A stretch of DNA of 64,000 nt from Dechloromonas sp. CZR5 (GTDB taxonomy: Bacteria > Pseudomonadota > Gammaproteobacteria > Burkholderiales > Rhodocyclaceae), in the NCBI RefSeq assembly GCF_008711155.1, contig NZ_VUYQ01000001.1, forward strand, positions 558,001-622,000, given 5' to 3'. This document shows positions 46,546 through 54,619 of the stretch, piece after piece. Positions within the stretch are counted from its first letter, which is position 1. Every line of letters starts with the position of its first letter. The notes beneath the pieces are model-generated. The model was not told the DNA's origin and ran no database searches. It was given only the letters and a program-made list of their open reading frames with translations. The position numbers and the translations under genes are program-made.

Positions 46546-46580
46546 GCTGCCGTCCCGGCCGCAAGGTCGGCCGGGGCAGC
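46546..46580 (-). other. GC-rich hairpin after ackA
   Basis: GCTGCC and GGCCG arms pair with CGGCC and GGCAGC around a short loop. It is 5 bases beyond the ackA stop; no U-run follows, so a terminator role is uncertain. Confidence 0.35.
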
Positions 46581-46585
46581 GGCGC

Positions 46586-47767
46586 TCAGAGTCCGAGCAG
46601 GGTTTGCGCGTGGTGCGCCATCATCCATTCTTCATTGGTCGGGATGACCAGCACATCGACGCTGCTGTTGCCGGCCGAGATGCGCAGTTCGTGGCGGGCG
46701 TTGGCTTCCGGGTTGAGGCGGATGCCCAGCCATTCGGACTGCAGGCAGACGCGGCGGCGCACTTCGGCCGCGTGCTCGCCGATGCCGCCGGTGAATACCA
46801 GGGCATCGAGGCCGCCCGCCGCAGCGACCAGCGAACCGAGTTCGCGGGCGATGCGGTAGCAAAACAGGTTCACCGCTTCCTCGGCTTCCGGCTTGTCGCT
46901 GGCGAGCAGGGTGCGCATGTCCTGGCTGAGACCGGAAACGCCGAGCAGGCCGGATTCCTTGTACAGCATCCTGGTCATGTCCTTGACCGACAGGTTCTTG
47001 GTTTCCATCAGGTGCAGCACGACGCCCGGGTCGAGGTTGCCACAGCGGGTGCCCATGACCAGGCCGTCGATGGTCGAGAAGCCGAGCGTGGTGGCGACGC
47101 ACTTGCGGTCGACCATGGCCGCCATGCTGGCGCCGTTGCCGAGGTGGGCGACGACGACGCGGCCGGCGGCGCGGCCGGAATGCTGCGGCAGGGCGCGGGC
47201 GATGAACTCGTAGGAGAGACCGTGGAAGCCGTAGCGCTTGATGCCTTCGGCGGTGATGTTGCGCGGCAGGCCGAAGGTCTGGGCGACTTCCGGCTGGCTG
47301 CGGTGGAAGGCGGTATCGAAGCAGGCGATCTGCGGCACGCTGGGCAGCAGGGCCTGCAGCGCGACGATGCCGGCGACGTTGTGCGGCTCATGCAGCGGGG
47401 CGAGCGGGATAAAGCTTTGCAGATGGCCGAGCACGGTGTCGTCGATGACCGTCGGCTGCGAGTAGCGCTCGCCGCCGTGCACGACGCGATGGCCGACGGC
47501 GACGATCTGCCAGTTGGCGTGGCTGGCGGTGAACCACTTGAGCAAGGCGTCGAAGGCCTGCGCATGGTTGACCTTGCCGCCTTCGAGCAGCTGGTCGGCG
47601 ATGCGTTCGCCGGCCCTGTTCTTGGCGGTCATCCGGGTCGTTTCGGTGCCGATGCCGTCGATCTGGCCGGAGACTTCGGCTTCCGGGGAAATCGGATGGT
47701 CGAGCGGGAAGAGGGCAAACTTGATGGAGGACGATCCGGCATTGATCGTCAGGATTCCTTGTTTCAT
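46586..47767 (-). CDS. ackA: Acetate kinase
   Basis: A 393-residue ASKHA-fold kinase interconverting acetyl phosphate + ADP and acetate + ATP. Visible motifs: NAGSSSIKFALF, the ACDTAFH-type CFDTAFHRS, YGFHGLSYEF, HLGNGASMAAM, GLVMGTRCGNLDPG and the adenosine loop FTGGIGEHAAEVR. It begins 1 base after the Pta fusion gene, so the acetyl-CoA to acetate branch is one operon. Confidence 0.96.
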   Translation of the reverse strand: MKQGILTINAGSSSIKFALFPLDHPISPEAEVSGQIDGIGTETTRMTAKNRAGERIADQLLEGGKVNHAQAFDALLKWFTASHANWQIVAVGHRVVHGGERYSQPTVIDDTVLGHLQSFIPLAPLHEPHNVAGIVALQALLPSVPQIACFDTAFHRSQPEVAQTFGLPRNITAEGIKRYGFHGLSYEFIARALPQHSGRAAGRVVVAHLGNGASMAAMVDRKCVATTLGFSTIDGLVMGTRCGNLDPGVVLHLMETKNLSVKDMTRMLYKESGLLGVSGLSQDMRTLLASDKPEAEEAVNLFCYRIARELGSLVAAAGGLDALVFTGGIGEHAAEVRRRVCLQSEWLGIRLNPEANARHELRISAGNSSVDVLVIPTNEEWMMAHHAQTLLGL

Positions 47768-47768
47768 G

Positions 47769-49187
47769 TCAGGTGGTTCCGTTCTTGCGGTTGGCGTGGG
47801 CGATCAATGCGGCAATGACGCACGATGCGGTTCGGGTTTCGGCGCTGTCGGCGCGGCTGGTCAGCACGATGGGCACCTTGGTGCCGAGCACGATGCCGGC
47901 CGTCAGGGCGTTGGCCAGATATTCCAGCTGCTTGGCGACCATGTTGCCGGATTCGAGATCGGGCACGACGAGGATTTCGGCATGGCCGGCGACGGCGGAC
48001 TTGATGCCCTTGGTCTTGGCGGCAACGATGGAAATGGCGTTGTCGAAGGCGAGTGGGCCGTCGAGGATGCCGCCCTTGATCTGCCCCCGGTCGGCCATCT
48101 TGCACAGGGCCGCTGCATCGAGCGTGGACTGAATCTTCGGGTTGATCGTCTCGACCGCCGACAGGATGGCGACCTTGGGTTCCGGAATGCCGATGACGTG
48201 GGCGAGGTCGATGGCGTTGCGGATGATGTCGGCCTTCTCTTCCAGCGTCGGGGCGATGTTGATGGCGGCGTCGGTGATCAGCAGCGGCCGGTGGTAGGTC
48301 GGCACGTCCATCAGGAAGACGTGGCTGATGCGGCGGCTGGTGCGCAGGCCGTTGGCGCGGGCGACCACCTCCCCCATCAGCTCGTCGGTGTGCAGGCTGC
48401 CCTTCATCAGCGCCTCGGCATCGCCGGTACGCACCAGGGAGACGGCGTTGGCAGCCGAGTCGTGGCTGTGCGCGGCATGGATGAGGCGGATGCCGTGCAG
48501 GTCGATGCCGAATTCCTCGGCAACGGCGCGTATCTTGTTTTCCGGGCCGACCAGGAAGGGTTCGATGATGCCGGCCTGGAAAGCCATGACCGGCCCTTTC
48601 AGCGACTCCTCGTCGCAGGGATGGGCGACGGCGGTGGGGATCGGCTCCAGGCCCTTCACGCGGTCCAGCAGGTGGGCGTAGCGCTCGCGCTTGTCGTCGA
48701 TGCGGATCTGCGGCATGCGCACCTCTTCCAGGCGCGATACCTTTTCCAGCGGGGCGAGAATTTCGGCCGAGCCGCGCACCACTTGCAGGCCTTCCTGGTT
48801 GGTGCACACACAATCGAAGATGACATGCTTGTTGTGCTCGAACTTCTGCTTGGCCGTGACGGTGATGGTGATGCTGTCGCCGATGGTGACCGGCCGGGCG
48901 AAATGCAGGCTCTGATCGACCAGGATGGTGCCCGGACCGGGGAACTGGGTGCCGAGCACGGTGGAGATCAGCGAGCCGCTCCACATGCCGTGGGCGATCA
49001 CTTCGCGGAACATGCCGCTTTCGGAGTACTTCGGATCGACGATGGAGGGATTCACGTCGCCGGTCAGGATGGCGAAGAGCTTCACGTCCTCCGGCATCAG
49101 CGTGCGTGTCAGCGAAGCCGAGTCACCGATGCGGATTTCATCGAAAGTCTTGTTGGCCAGGTAACGGGGTTCGGTTTGTTGGTTCAT
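47769..49187 (-). CDS. MaoC-type hydratase / phosphate acetyltransferase fusion
   Basis: A 472-residue two-domain protein. Residues 1 to about 150 form a MaoC/R-specific enoyl-CoA hydratase-like hot-dog domain with the hydratase motif LTGDVNPSIVD...AHGM. Residues about 170 to 470 form a phosphate acetyl/butyryltransferase (PTA_PTB) domain ending VPIVLTSRADS. Such fusions are known in alpha- and betaproteobacteria next to ackA and fabI, often near polyhydroxyalkanoate genes. The Pta half would make acetyl phosphate from acetyl-CoA; the acyl substrate of the MaoC half is unknown. A 104-base gap separates it from the upstream phosphatase gene. Confidence 0.92.
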   Translation of the reverse strand: MNQQTEPRYLANKTFDEIRIGDSASLTRTLMPEDVKLFAILTGDVNPSIVDPKYSESGMFREVIAHGMWSGSLISTVLGTQFPGPGTILVDQSLHFARPVTIGDSITITVTAKQKFEHNKHVIFDCVCTNQEGLQVVRGSAEILAPLEKVSRLEEVRMPQIRIDDKRERYAHLLDRVKGLEPIPTAVAHPCDEESLKGPVMAFQAGIIEPFLVGPENKIRAVAEEFGIDLHGIRLIHAAHSHDSAANAVSLVRTGDAEALMKGSLHTDELMGEVVARANGLRTSRRISHVFLMDVPTYHRPLLITDAAINIAPTLEEKADIIRNAIDLAHVIGIPEPKVAILSAVETINPKIQSTLDAAALCKMADRGQIKGGILDGPLAFDNAISIVAAKTKGIKSAVAGHAEILVVPDLESGNMVAKQLEYLANALTAGIVLGTKVPIVLTSRADSAETRTASCVIAALIAHANRKNGTT

Positions 49188-49291
49188 GCGGGCTTGCTCC
49201 AGTGCTTCAAGCGATCTTCAAGTTGGGGGCGGCAGAGGCGGGCAATCCGGGCTGCGGGTTCCATGCGTCCCGGTTCGCGGCGCGCGCCATG

Positions 49292-49774
49292 TCAGTCGCG
49301 CTGTGCACGACGGCGCTCGCGGCTGAGCAGGGGCAGCGGGACGTTGACCGAAAGCCCCTTGCGATGCGTCTCCAGCAGGTCGATGACCCATTGGTTGGCC
49401 TCGTAGGTGAATTCACGGGCGTCGAGCGGTGCGCCGGTCAGCGCTTCGGCGAACAGGGCGACGGCAGCCGAGCGGCTGACCCCGTATTCACAATGCACCA
49501 TCAGCGAAATCTCGAACGGCGCGGCGTGCAACTCCTCGATGAAGGTGCAGATCTGCGCCGCCATGCGGTGGTCGAACAGGCCGGGCAGGGACGGCATGTA
49601 TTCGTCGGCCGGAATGGCATCGAAAAAGGACAGGCGGAGCACGTGGCGGAACAGCGGGTCGAGTTTCGCCTCCGGCGTCGTCGGATCGGTAATCGAGATG
49701 ACCGCCATGTAGGGCGACCCGCGCAATTGCTCGGCCAGCTTGCGCGAGGTGTATTGAATTCGGCTGACGGTCAT
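49292..49774 (-). CDS. Small dual-specificity/tyrosine phosphatase-like protein
   Basis: A 160-residue cytosolic protein with the CX5R phosphatase signature HCEYGVSRSAA: His94, nucleophile Cys95, Arg101. A candidate general acid lies in FFDAIPADEY (Asp52 or Asp57). No transmembrane segment or signal. It starts 4 bases after the stop of a small kinase-like gene, so the two are translationally coupled and likely act on the same target. Substrate, whether protein or nucleotide/lipid, is unknown. Confidence 0.7.
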   Translation of the reverse strand: MTVSRIQYTSRKLAEQLRGSPYMAVISITDPTTPEAKLDPLFRHVLRLSFFDAIPADEYMPSLPGLFDHRMAAQICTFIEELHAAPFEISLMVHCEYGVSRSAAVALFAEALTGAPLDAREFTYEANQWVIDLLETHRKGLSVNVPLPLLSRERRRAQRD

Positions 49775-49778
49775 TGCG

Positions 49779-50354
49779 TTACTCCATGAAGACCGGATCG
49801 GAGAACACGAGGGTACCGTCCTTGCGCATCATCAGGTTGTCGGCCTTGATCAGGTCGGGCAGCGCGCCGTATTCGTTGGAAAACACTTCCAGCGCCTTAA
49901 GCGATTCATGCACCGCATCGCTCCAGCCCATGGGCGTGACGTTCAGGTGATGCAGCGCGATCCGCCCCATGTCCTGGGCCAGGTTGCGCCACATCATGCA
50001 GGCGTCGAAATAGGAGGTGGACAGCTTGGTCGCCACTTCGGCCGCCTCGCCGTGGCCGGGCAGCGGGTAGAGGCGCTCCACTTCGACGATATGGAAGGGA
50101 AAGCCCCGGCTGGACCGCCCGAACGTGCCATGGTCGGCATACACCACCGGAAAATGGCGGCCGGTGGGGCGGTCCTCGGCCGTGTAATAGGCATAGTCGG
50201 TGGGCGAGGAGAGCACTTTGTAGACCCGTTCCTGGCCGTCGACGGTATCGGCTTCGAGGACGATGGTGCTCTCGCCGCGGCCGATTTCGCGGCGGCCGCG
50301 CAACAGCGGGTGATCCGGCACGGGGTCGGGGAGCAGTCCTTCGATATCAGCCAT
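49779..50354 (-). CDS. Small protein-kinase-like protein
   Basis: A 191-residue protein, shorter than a normal kinase domain, yet with the main landmarks in order. A Gly-rich loop GRGES lies at 25-29, with Lys46 in VYKVL as the ATP-anchoring Lys. A catalytic-loop-like Asp167-x5-Asn173 occurs in DLIKADN, and a metal-binding-Asp-like Asp186 in SDPVF. The protein ends immediately after this DFG-like position, so it lacks the activation segment and C-lobe helices. It forms a pair with the adjacent phosphatase, upstream of MaoC-Pta and ackA and downstream of the fabI terminator. Kinase activity is inference. Confidence 0.55.
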   Translation of the reverse strand: MADIEGLLPDPVPDHPLLRGRREIGRGESTIVLEADTVDGQERVYKVLSSPTDYAYYTAEDRPTGRHFPVVYADHGTFGRSSRGFPFHIVEVERLYPLPGHGEAAEVATKLSTSYFDACMMWRNLAQDMGRIALHHLNVTPMGWSDAVHESLKALEVFSNEYGALPDLIKADNLMMRKDGTLVFSDPVFME

Positions 50355-50404
50355 GATGGTCTCCTCGCTTGCTTCGCACGACGGCGGGCAGACGCGCCGT
50401 CGGG

Positions 50405-50440
50405 AAAAACCGGACCCCGGGCGATGCCTGGCGGGGTCCG
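50405..50440 (-). terminator. Intrinsic terminator of fabI
   Basis: On the minus strand CGGACCCC pairs with GGGGTCCG around a GC-rich loop and is followed by GGTTTTTCC. It lies 16 bases after fabI and 50 bases before the kinase-like gene. Confidence 0.75.
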
Positions 50441-50455
50441 TGGCGCCTGGGGCGA

Positions 50456-51238
50456 TCAGGCGACGATGTGGGCGCCGGCGTCAACGTAGATGGTCTGACC
50501 GGTCATGCCGGAAGAGCCGGCGGTGCACAGGAAGGCGGTCAGGGCGCCGACTTCCTCGATGGTCACGGTGCGGCCGAGCGGCGCCTTCTCGGCGTCGTTT
50601 TCGAGCAGCGTGTTGAAGTTGGCGATGCCGGAAGCGGCACGGGTCATGATCGGGCCGGGCGATACGGCGAAGACGCGAATGCCCTTGGGGCCGAGGTCGT
50701 AAGCCATGTAACGGACGGCGGATTCGAGCGCGGCCTTGATGATGCCCATGACGCCGTAGTTGCGGACGACGCGTTCGGCGCCGAGGTAGGACATGGTGAT
50801 CAGCGAGCCGCCGTGCGCCATCAACGGCTCAAGCGCCTTGGCCATGCGCAGGAAGCTGTGGCAGGAAACGTTCATCGCCGCATCGAAGCCTTCCTCGGTG
50901 GCGTCGATGACGCGACCGTGCAGGTCGTCGGCATTGCAGAAGGCCATCGAGTGAATGGCGAAGTCGAGTTCGCCGAAGGTTTCGCCACACTGCGCGATGA
51001 CCCCTTCGAGGCAGCCCGGTTCGGCAACGTCCAGCTTGAGGAAGAGCTTGGCACCGAGGGCTTCGGCCAGCGGCTGGGTGTAGCGGGCGGTCTTGTCGTT
51101 CTGGTAGGTGATGGCGATCTCACCACCCAGTTCGACGATGGCCTTGGCAACCGCATAGGCGATCGACTTGTCGTTGGCGATGCCGGTGATCAGGCCCTTC
51201 TTGCCGGCCAGGGGAAGCGCTGGATTCGTGGTGTTCAT
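50456..51238 (-). CDS. fabI: Enoyl-[acyl-carrier-protein] reductase (NADH), FabI type
   Basis: A 260-residue short-chain-dehydrogenase-like enzyme for the last step of fatty acid elongation. The nucleotide-binding loop GLITGIANDKSIAYAVAKA, the SMAF segment and the catalytic Tyr-x6-Lys in NYGVMGIIKAALE match FabI. A second Tyr in MSYLGAERV is also conserved. It stands alone between a TGC-rich palindrome upstream and its own terminator. Confidence 0.95.
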   Translation of the reverse strand: MNTTNPALPLAGKKGLITGIANDKSIAYAVAKAIVELGGEIAITYQNDKTARYTQPLAEALGAKLFLKLDVAEPGCLEGVIAQCGETFGELDFAIHSMAFCNADDLHGRVIDATEEGFDAAMNVSCHSFLRMAKALEPLMAHGGSLITMSYLGAERVVRNYGVMGIIKAALESAVRYMAYDLGPKGIRVFAVSPGPIMTRAASGIANFNTLLENDAEKAPLGRTVTIEEVGALTAFLCTAGSSGMTGQTIYVDAGAHIVA

Positions 51239-51323
51239 GCTGTTTCATCCTTCCATACAGTTTGGGGACTAGTGCGCCGCATCAATCTTTTCCGAAATCG
51301 TCGATTTGGCGAGCTAAATTTTA

Positions 51324-51338
51324 TGCTGTAGTGCAGCA
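51324..51338. promoter_or_regulatory. TGC-rich palindrome TGCTG-N5-CAGCA between fabI and hoxF
   Basis: A 5-base inverted repeat, 85 bases before the fabI start and 126 before hoxF, overlapped by a second pair GTGCA/TGCAC at 51331-51350. TGC-rich inverted repeats of this kind are recognised by PhaR regulators of polyhydroxyalkanoate genes. The assignment is speculative. The rest of the 225-base gap is AT-rich and no clear promoter hexamers or sigma-54 site were seen. Confidence 0.35.
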
Positions 51339-51463
51339 ATATTCTTGCACAGCCAAATTACGATTTGTTGAATATCGGGGCTTTGTTATTTGATCTAGAG
51401 CAACAAACCATCATCTAGGGGTGCTAGTCTGTTCATGTCGTGAGCTGTTGACGGGAGGACGTC

Positions 51464-53362
51464 GTGGCACTCAACACAATGCATGCCGAAGCGGTTGCCG
51501 GCGTCGTGGATCGGGTGGTTGCCCGCTATCGGCGCGACCCCTCCAACATGGTGCAGATCCTCCGGGAAATCCAGGAAAGCTGCGACTGGATCTCGCCGGA
51601 AGCGATTGACCGGCTGCAATCGACCCTCGGCGTTCCGCGCACCAAGATAGAAGGCGTTGCCGGCTTCTATTCTTTCTTCTACACCGAGCCGCGCGGCAGG
51701 TACCGGGTTCTGTTTTCCGACAACATCACCGACCGCATGCTCGGCAACCGGGCCTTGATGGAGCGCCTGTGCAACAACCTGTGGGTCGAGCGCGGCAAGG
51801 TTTCGGAGGATGGCCTGGTCAGTGTCGGCAAGACGGCCTGCACCGGCATGTGCGACCAGGGGCCGGCGCTGCTCATCAACAATACCGCCATGGCCGCGCT
51901 GACTGCCGAGCGCATCGACGAAATCGCCGAACTGATCCGCAACAAGCTTCCCCTGTCCGAATGGCCGGCGGCCTTTTTCAAGGTGGAAGACAACATCCGG
52001 CGCGCCGACATCCTGCTCAATGCCGACTTCAAGCCCGGCGAGGCGCTGCTGGCCGGCCGGGCACGGGCGCCGGACGAAGGCTTGATGGCCTCCAACATGC
52101 GTTCCTGGCGCGAAGGGCTGCCCAGCGGCATGGGCGGGCCGATTGCCGTGCTCGACGAAATCAAGCGTGCCGGCCTGCGCGGTCGCGGCGGCGCCGGCTT
52201 CACCACCGGCATGAAGTGGGAGGCCTGCCGCAATGCCCAGCTCAAGGCGGGCTACCAGCGCATCATCGTGTGCAACGCCGACGAAGGCGAGCCGGGCACC
52301 TTCAAGGATCGCGTGCTGCTGTCGACATGTGCCGATCTGGTCTTCGAGGGCATGACCGTGGCGGCCTACGCGGTGGGGGCGACCAAAGGTTTTGTCTATC
52401 TGCGCGGCGAATACCGCTACCTGCTCGATCACCTGAACGCCGTGCTGGCCCGGCGGCGTCGCGAAAAGCTGCTGGGCGAGAACATCCTGGGCATTCCGGG
52501 GGCGGATTTCGACATCGACATCCACGTCGGGGCCGGCGCCTACATCTGCGGCGAAGAGTCGGCGCTGATCGAATCACTTGAAGGCAAGCGCGGCACGCCG
52601 CGCAACCGGCCGCCTTTCCCGGTCACCAACGGCTATCTGGACCAGCCGACCATCGTCAATAACGTTGAAACCTTCGCCGCGGCAGCGATGATCGCGCTGA
52701 AGGGCGGCGACTGGTACGCCGGCATCGGCACCCGGCATTCGACGGGAACCAAGATCCTGTCGGTATCCGGCGATTGCGAACGGCCGGGCATCTACGAATA
52801 TCCGTTCGGCGTCAGCATCCGCCAGGTGCTGGCCGATTGCGGCGCCCGGGATACCCAGGCGGTGCAGGTCAGCGGGCCATCCGGCATCTGCCTCGCGGAG
52901 GCCGAATTCGATCGCATCATCGGCTTTGAGGACATCCCGACTTCCGGCGCCTTCACCGTCTTCGACAAGACCCGCGACATGTTCGAAGTGGCGCGCAACT
53001 ACGTGCATTTCTTCCAGCACGAAAGCTGCGGCTTCTGTACGCCGTGCCGGGTCGGCACCTCGCTGCTCAAGAACCTGATGAACAAGCTGCACTACGGCGC
53101 CGGTTCGCCCTACGACTTCAGCGAAATCGAGAAGCTCAACCAGCTGCTTCAGTCGATGAGCCATTGCGGCCTCGGCCACACCGCCTGCAACCCCGTGCTC
53201 GACACCATCGCCAAGTTCCGTCCGGCCTACGAGAAGCGCATGAACCAGCAGGATTTCACGCCGGCCTTCGACCTCGACCGCGCGTTGTCGGCGGCACGGC
53301 AAATGACCGGACGCGATGACGCCGCCGCCCATCTGGCCAATGCCCATGGAGGTGAAGCATGA
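51464..53362 (+). CDS. hoxF: NAD-reducing hydrogenase diaphorase subunit HoxF
   Basis: A 632-residue fusion of a NuoE-like N-terminal domain (about 1-165) and a NuoF-like NAD/FMN domain. GRGGAGFTTGMKW is the nucleotide loop, [14 protein letters not shown] the FMN region, and CGFCTPCRVG with a later SHCGLGHTAC holds a [4Fe-4S] cluster. In the NuoE part only CTGMC and one other Cys remain; the first ligand pair of cluster N1a is missing, so that cluster is probably absent. GTG start with GGAGG five bases upstream. Together with HoxU it passes electrons between the hydrogenase and NAD+. It overlaps hoxU by ATGA. Confidence 0.95.
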   Translation: MALNTMHAEAVAGVVDRVVARYRRDPSNMVQILREIQESCDWISPEAIDRLQSTLGVPRTKIEGVAGFYSFFYTEPRGRYRVLFSDNITDRMLGNRALMERLCNNLWVERGKVSEDGLVSVGKTACTGMCDQGPALLINNTAMAALTAERIDEIAELIRNKLPLSEWPAAFFKVEDNIRRADILLNADFKPGEALLAGRARAPDEGLMASNMRSWREGLPSGMGGPIAVLDEIKRAGLRGRGGAGFTTGMKWEACRNAQLKAGYQRIIVCNADEGEPGTFKDRVLLSTCADLVFEGMTVAAYAVGATKGFVYLRGEYRYLLDHLNAVLARRRREKLLGENILGIPGADFDIDIHVGAGAYICGEESALIESLEGKRGTPRNRPPFPVTNGYLDQPTIVNNVETFAAAAMIALKGGDWYAGIGTRHSTGTKILSVSGDCERPGIYEYPFGVSIRQVLADCGARDTQAVQVSGPSGICLAEAEFDRIIGFEDIPTSGAFTVFDKTRDMFEVARNYVHFFQHESCGFCTPCRVGTSLLKNLMNKLHYGAGSPYDFSEIEKLNQLLQSMSHCGLGHTACNPVLDTIAKFRPAYEKRMNQQDFTPAFDLDRALSAARQMTGRDDAAAHLANAHGGEA

Positions 53363-54060
53363 GCCTGACCTTTACGCTCGACGGCAAGACCATCCCCTTC
53401 GAGGACGGGCAGACCATCATCCAGGCCGCCGGCAAGGCCGGGGTGTTCATCCCGCACCTGTGCTACCACCCGGAGTTCAAGCCGCACGGCTCGTGCAAGC
53501 TGTGCACGGTCAAGGTCAATGGTCGCCACACGGCCTCCTGTACCATGCGCGCCATGCCCGGCATGGTGGTCGAGAGCGATACCGAGGAGATCAACGCCGA
53601 ACGCCGGGCGCTGACGCAAATGCTGTTCGTCGAGGGCAACCACTTCTGCCCGTCGTGCGAAAAGAGCGGCAACTGCCAGCTGCAGGCCACCGCCTACCAC
53701 CTCGGCATGATGAGCCCGCATTACGACCACTTCTTCCCGAATCGGCCGGTCGATGCCTCGCATCCCGAGGTATTGCTCGATTTCAACCGCTGCATCCTGT
53801 GCTCGTTGTGCGTGCGGGCCAGCCGCGATGTCGATGGCAAGAATGTCTTCGCGCTGTCTGGGCGCGGCATCAAGACGCACCTGATCGTCAACGCCAGGTC
53901 CGGCCAGCTCGGCGACACCGACTTCACGCTGGCCGACAAGGCGGCGCAGGTCTGCCCGGTCGGCGTCATCCTCAGGAAACGCCAGGGCTTTGCGGTGCCC
54001 ATCGGCGAGCGCAAGTACGACAAGGCGCCGATTGCCGAAACCGTCACAGAGGGCAAGTGA
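53359..54060 (+). CDS. hoxU: NAD-reducing hydrogenase diaphorase subunit HoxU
   Basis: A 233-residue ferredoxin-like subunit, homologous to the NuoG N-terminus. It has a [2Fe-2S] domain (CYHPEFKPHGSCKLC...C), a His/Cys-ligated cluster (HFCPSCEKSGNC) and a [4Fe-4S] motif (CILCSLC with CPVG near 199). A GGAGG precedes the ATG at 53359. Confidence 0.95.
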   Translation: MSLTFTLDGKTIPFEDGQTIIQAAGKAGVFIPHLCYHPEFKPHGSCKLCTVKVNGRHTASCTMRAMPGMVVESDTEEINAERRALTQMLFVEGNHFCPSCEKSGNCQLQATAYHLGMMSPHYDHFFPNRPVDASHPEVLLDFNRCILCSLCVRASRDVDGKNVFALSGRGIKTHLIVNARSGQLGDTDFTLADKAAQVCPVGVILRKRQGFAVPIGERKYDKAPIAETVTEGK

Positions 54061-54061
54061 A

Positions 54062-54610
54062 ATGAGCAACAAGAAAAAGCTCAAGGTGGCTACCACCTCG
54101 CTGGCGGGCTGCTTCGGCTGCCACATGTCCTTCCTCGACATCGACGAGCGCCTGTTCACGCTGCTCGACCACATCGAGTTTGACCGTTCGCCGCTGACCG
54201 ACATCAAGACCTGCAGCCCGGATTGCGACATCGGCATCATCGAGGGCGGCCTGTGCAATGCGGAGAACGTCCATGTCCTGCGCGAGTTCCGCCAGAACTG
54301 CAAGATCCTGATCGCCATGGGCGCCTGCGCCATCAACGGCGGCCTGCCGGCGCAGCGCAACCACCTGCCGCTGACCACCATCCTCGAAGAGGTCTATCAC
54401 ACCAGCCCCGGGCTGGCCAACGGCATGATCCCCAACGATCCGGAACTGCCCCTGCCGCTCAACCAGGTGCACCCGATCCATGAAGTGGTGCAGGTCGATT
54501 ACTTCATCCCCGGCTGCCCGCCCTCCGGCGATGCGATCTGGAAAGTGCTGACCGACCTGCTGGCCGGGCGCGAACCCGCGTTGGGGCACGGCTTGATGCA
54601 TTACGACTGA
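54062..54610 (+). CDS. hoxY: [NiFe]-hydrogenase small subunit HoxY
   Basis: A 182-residue short small subunit with one proximal [4Fe-4S] cluster. Ligands are in LAGCFGCHMSF, GGLCNAENV, MGACAINGG and PGCPPSGD, which gives the NuoB-like pattern. No Tat signal peptide, so a cytosolic enzyme. It starts 1 base after the hoxU stop. Confidence 0.96.
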   Translation: MSNKKKLKVATTSLAGCFGCHMSFLDIDERLFTLLDHIEFDRSPLTDIKTCSPDCDIGIIEGGLCNAENVHVLREFRQNCKILIAMGACAINGGLPAQRNHLPLTTILEEVYHTSPGLANGMIPNDPELPLPLNQVHPIHEVVQVDYFIPGCPPSGDAIWKVLTDLLAGREPALGHGLMHYD

Positions 54611-54619
54611 GGTGGCCCA

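Noticed and set aside
51239..51463. Sigma-54 promoter for the hydrogenase genes
   Set aside because: No GG/GC pair with the required -24/-12 spacing was found in the gap.
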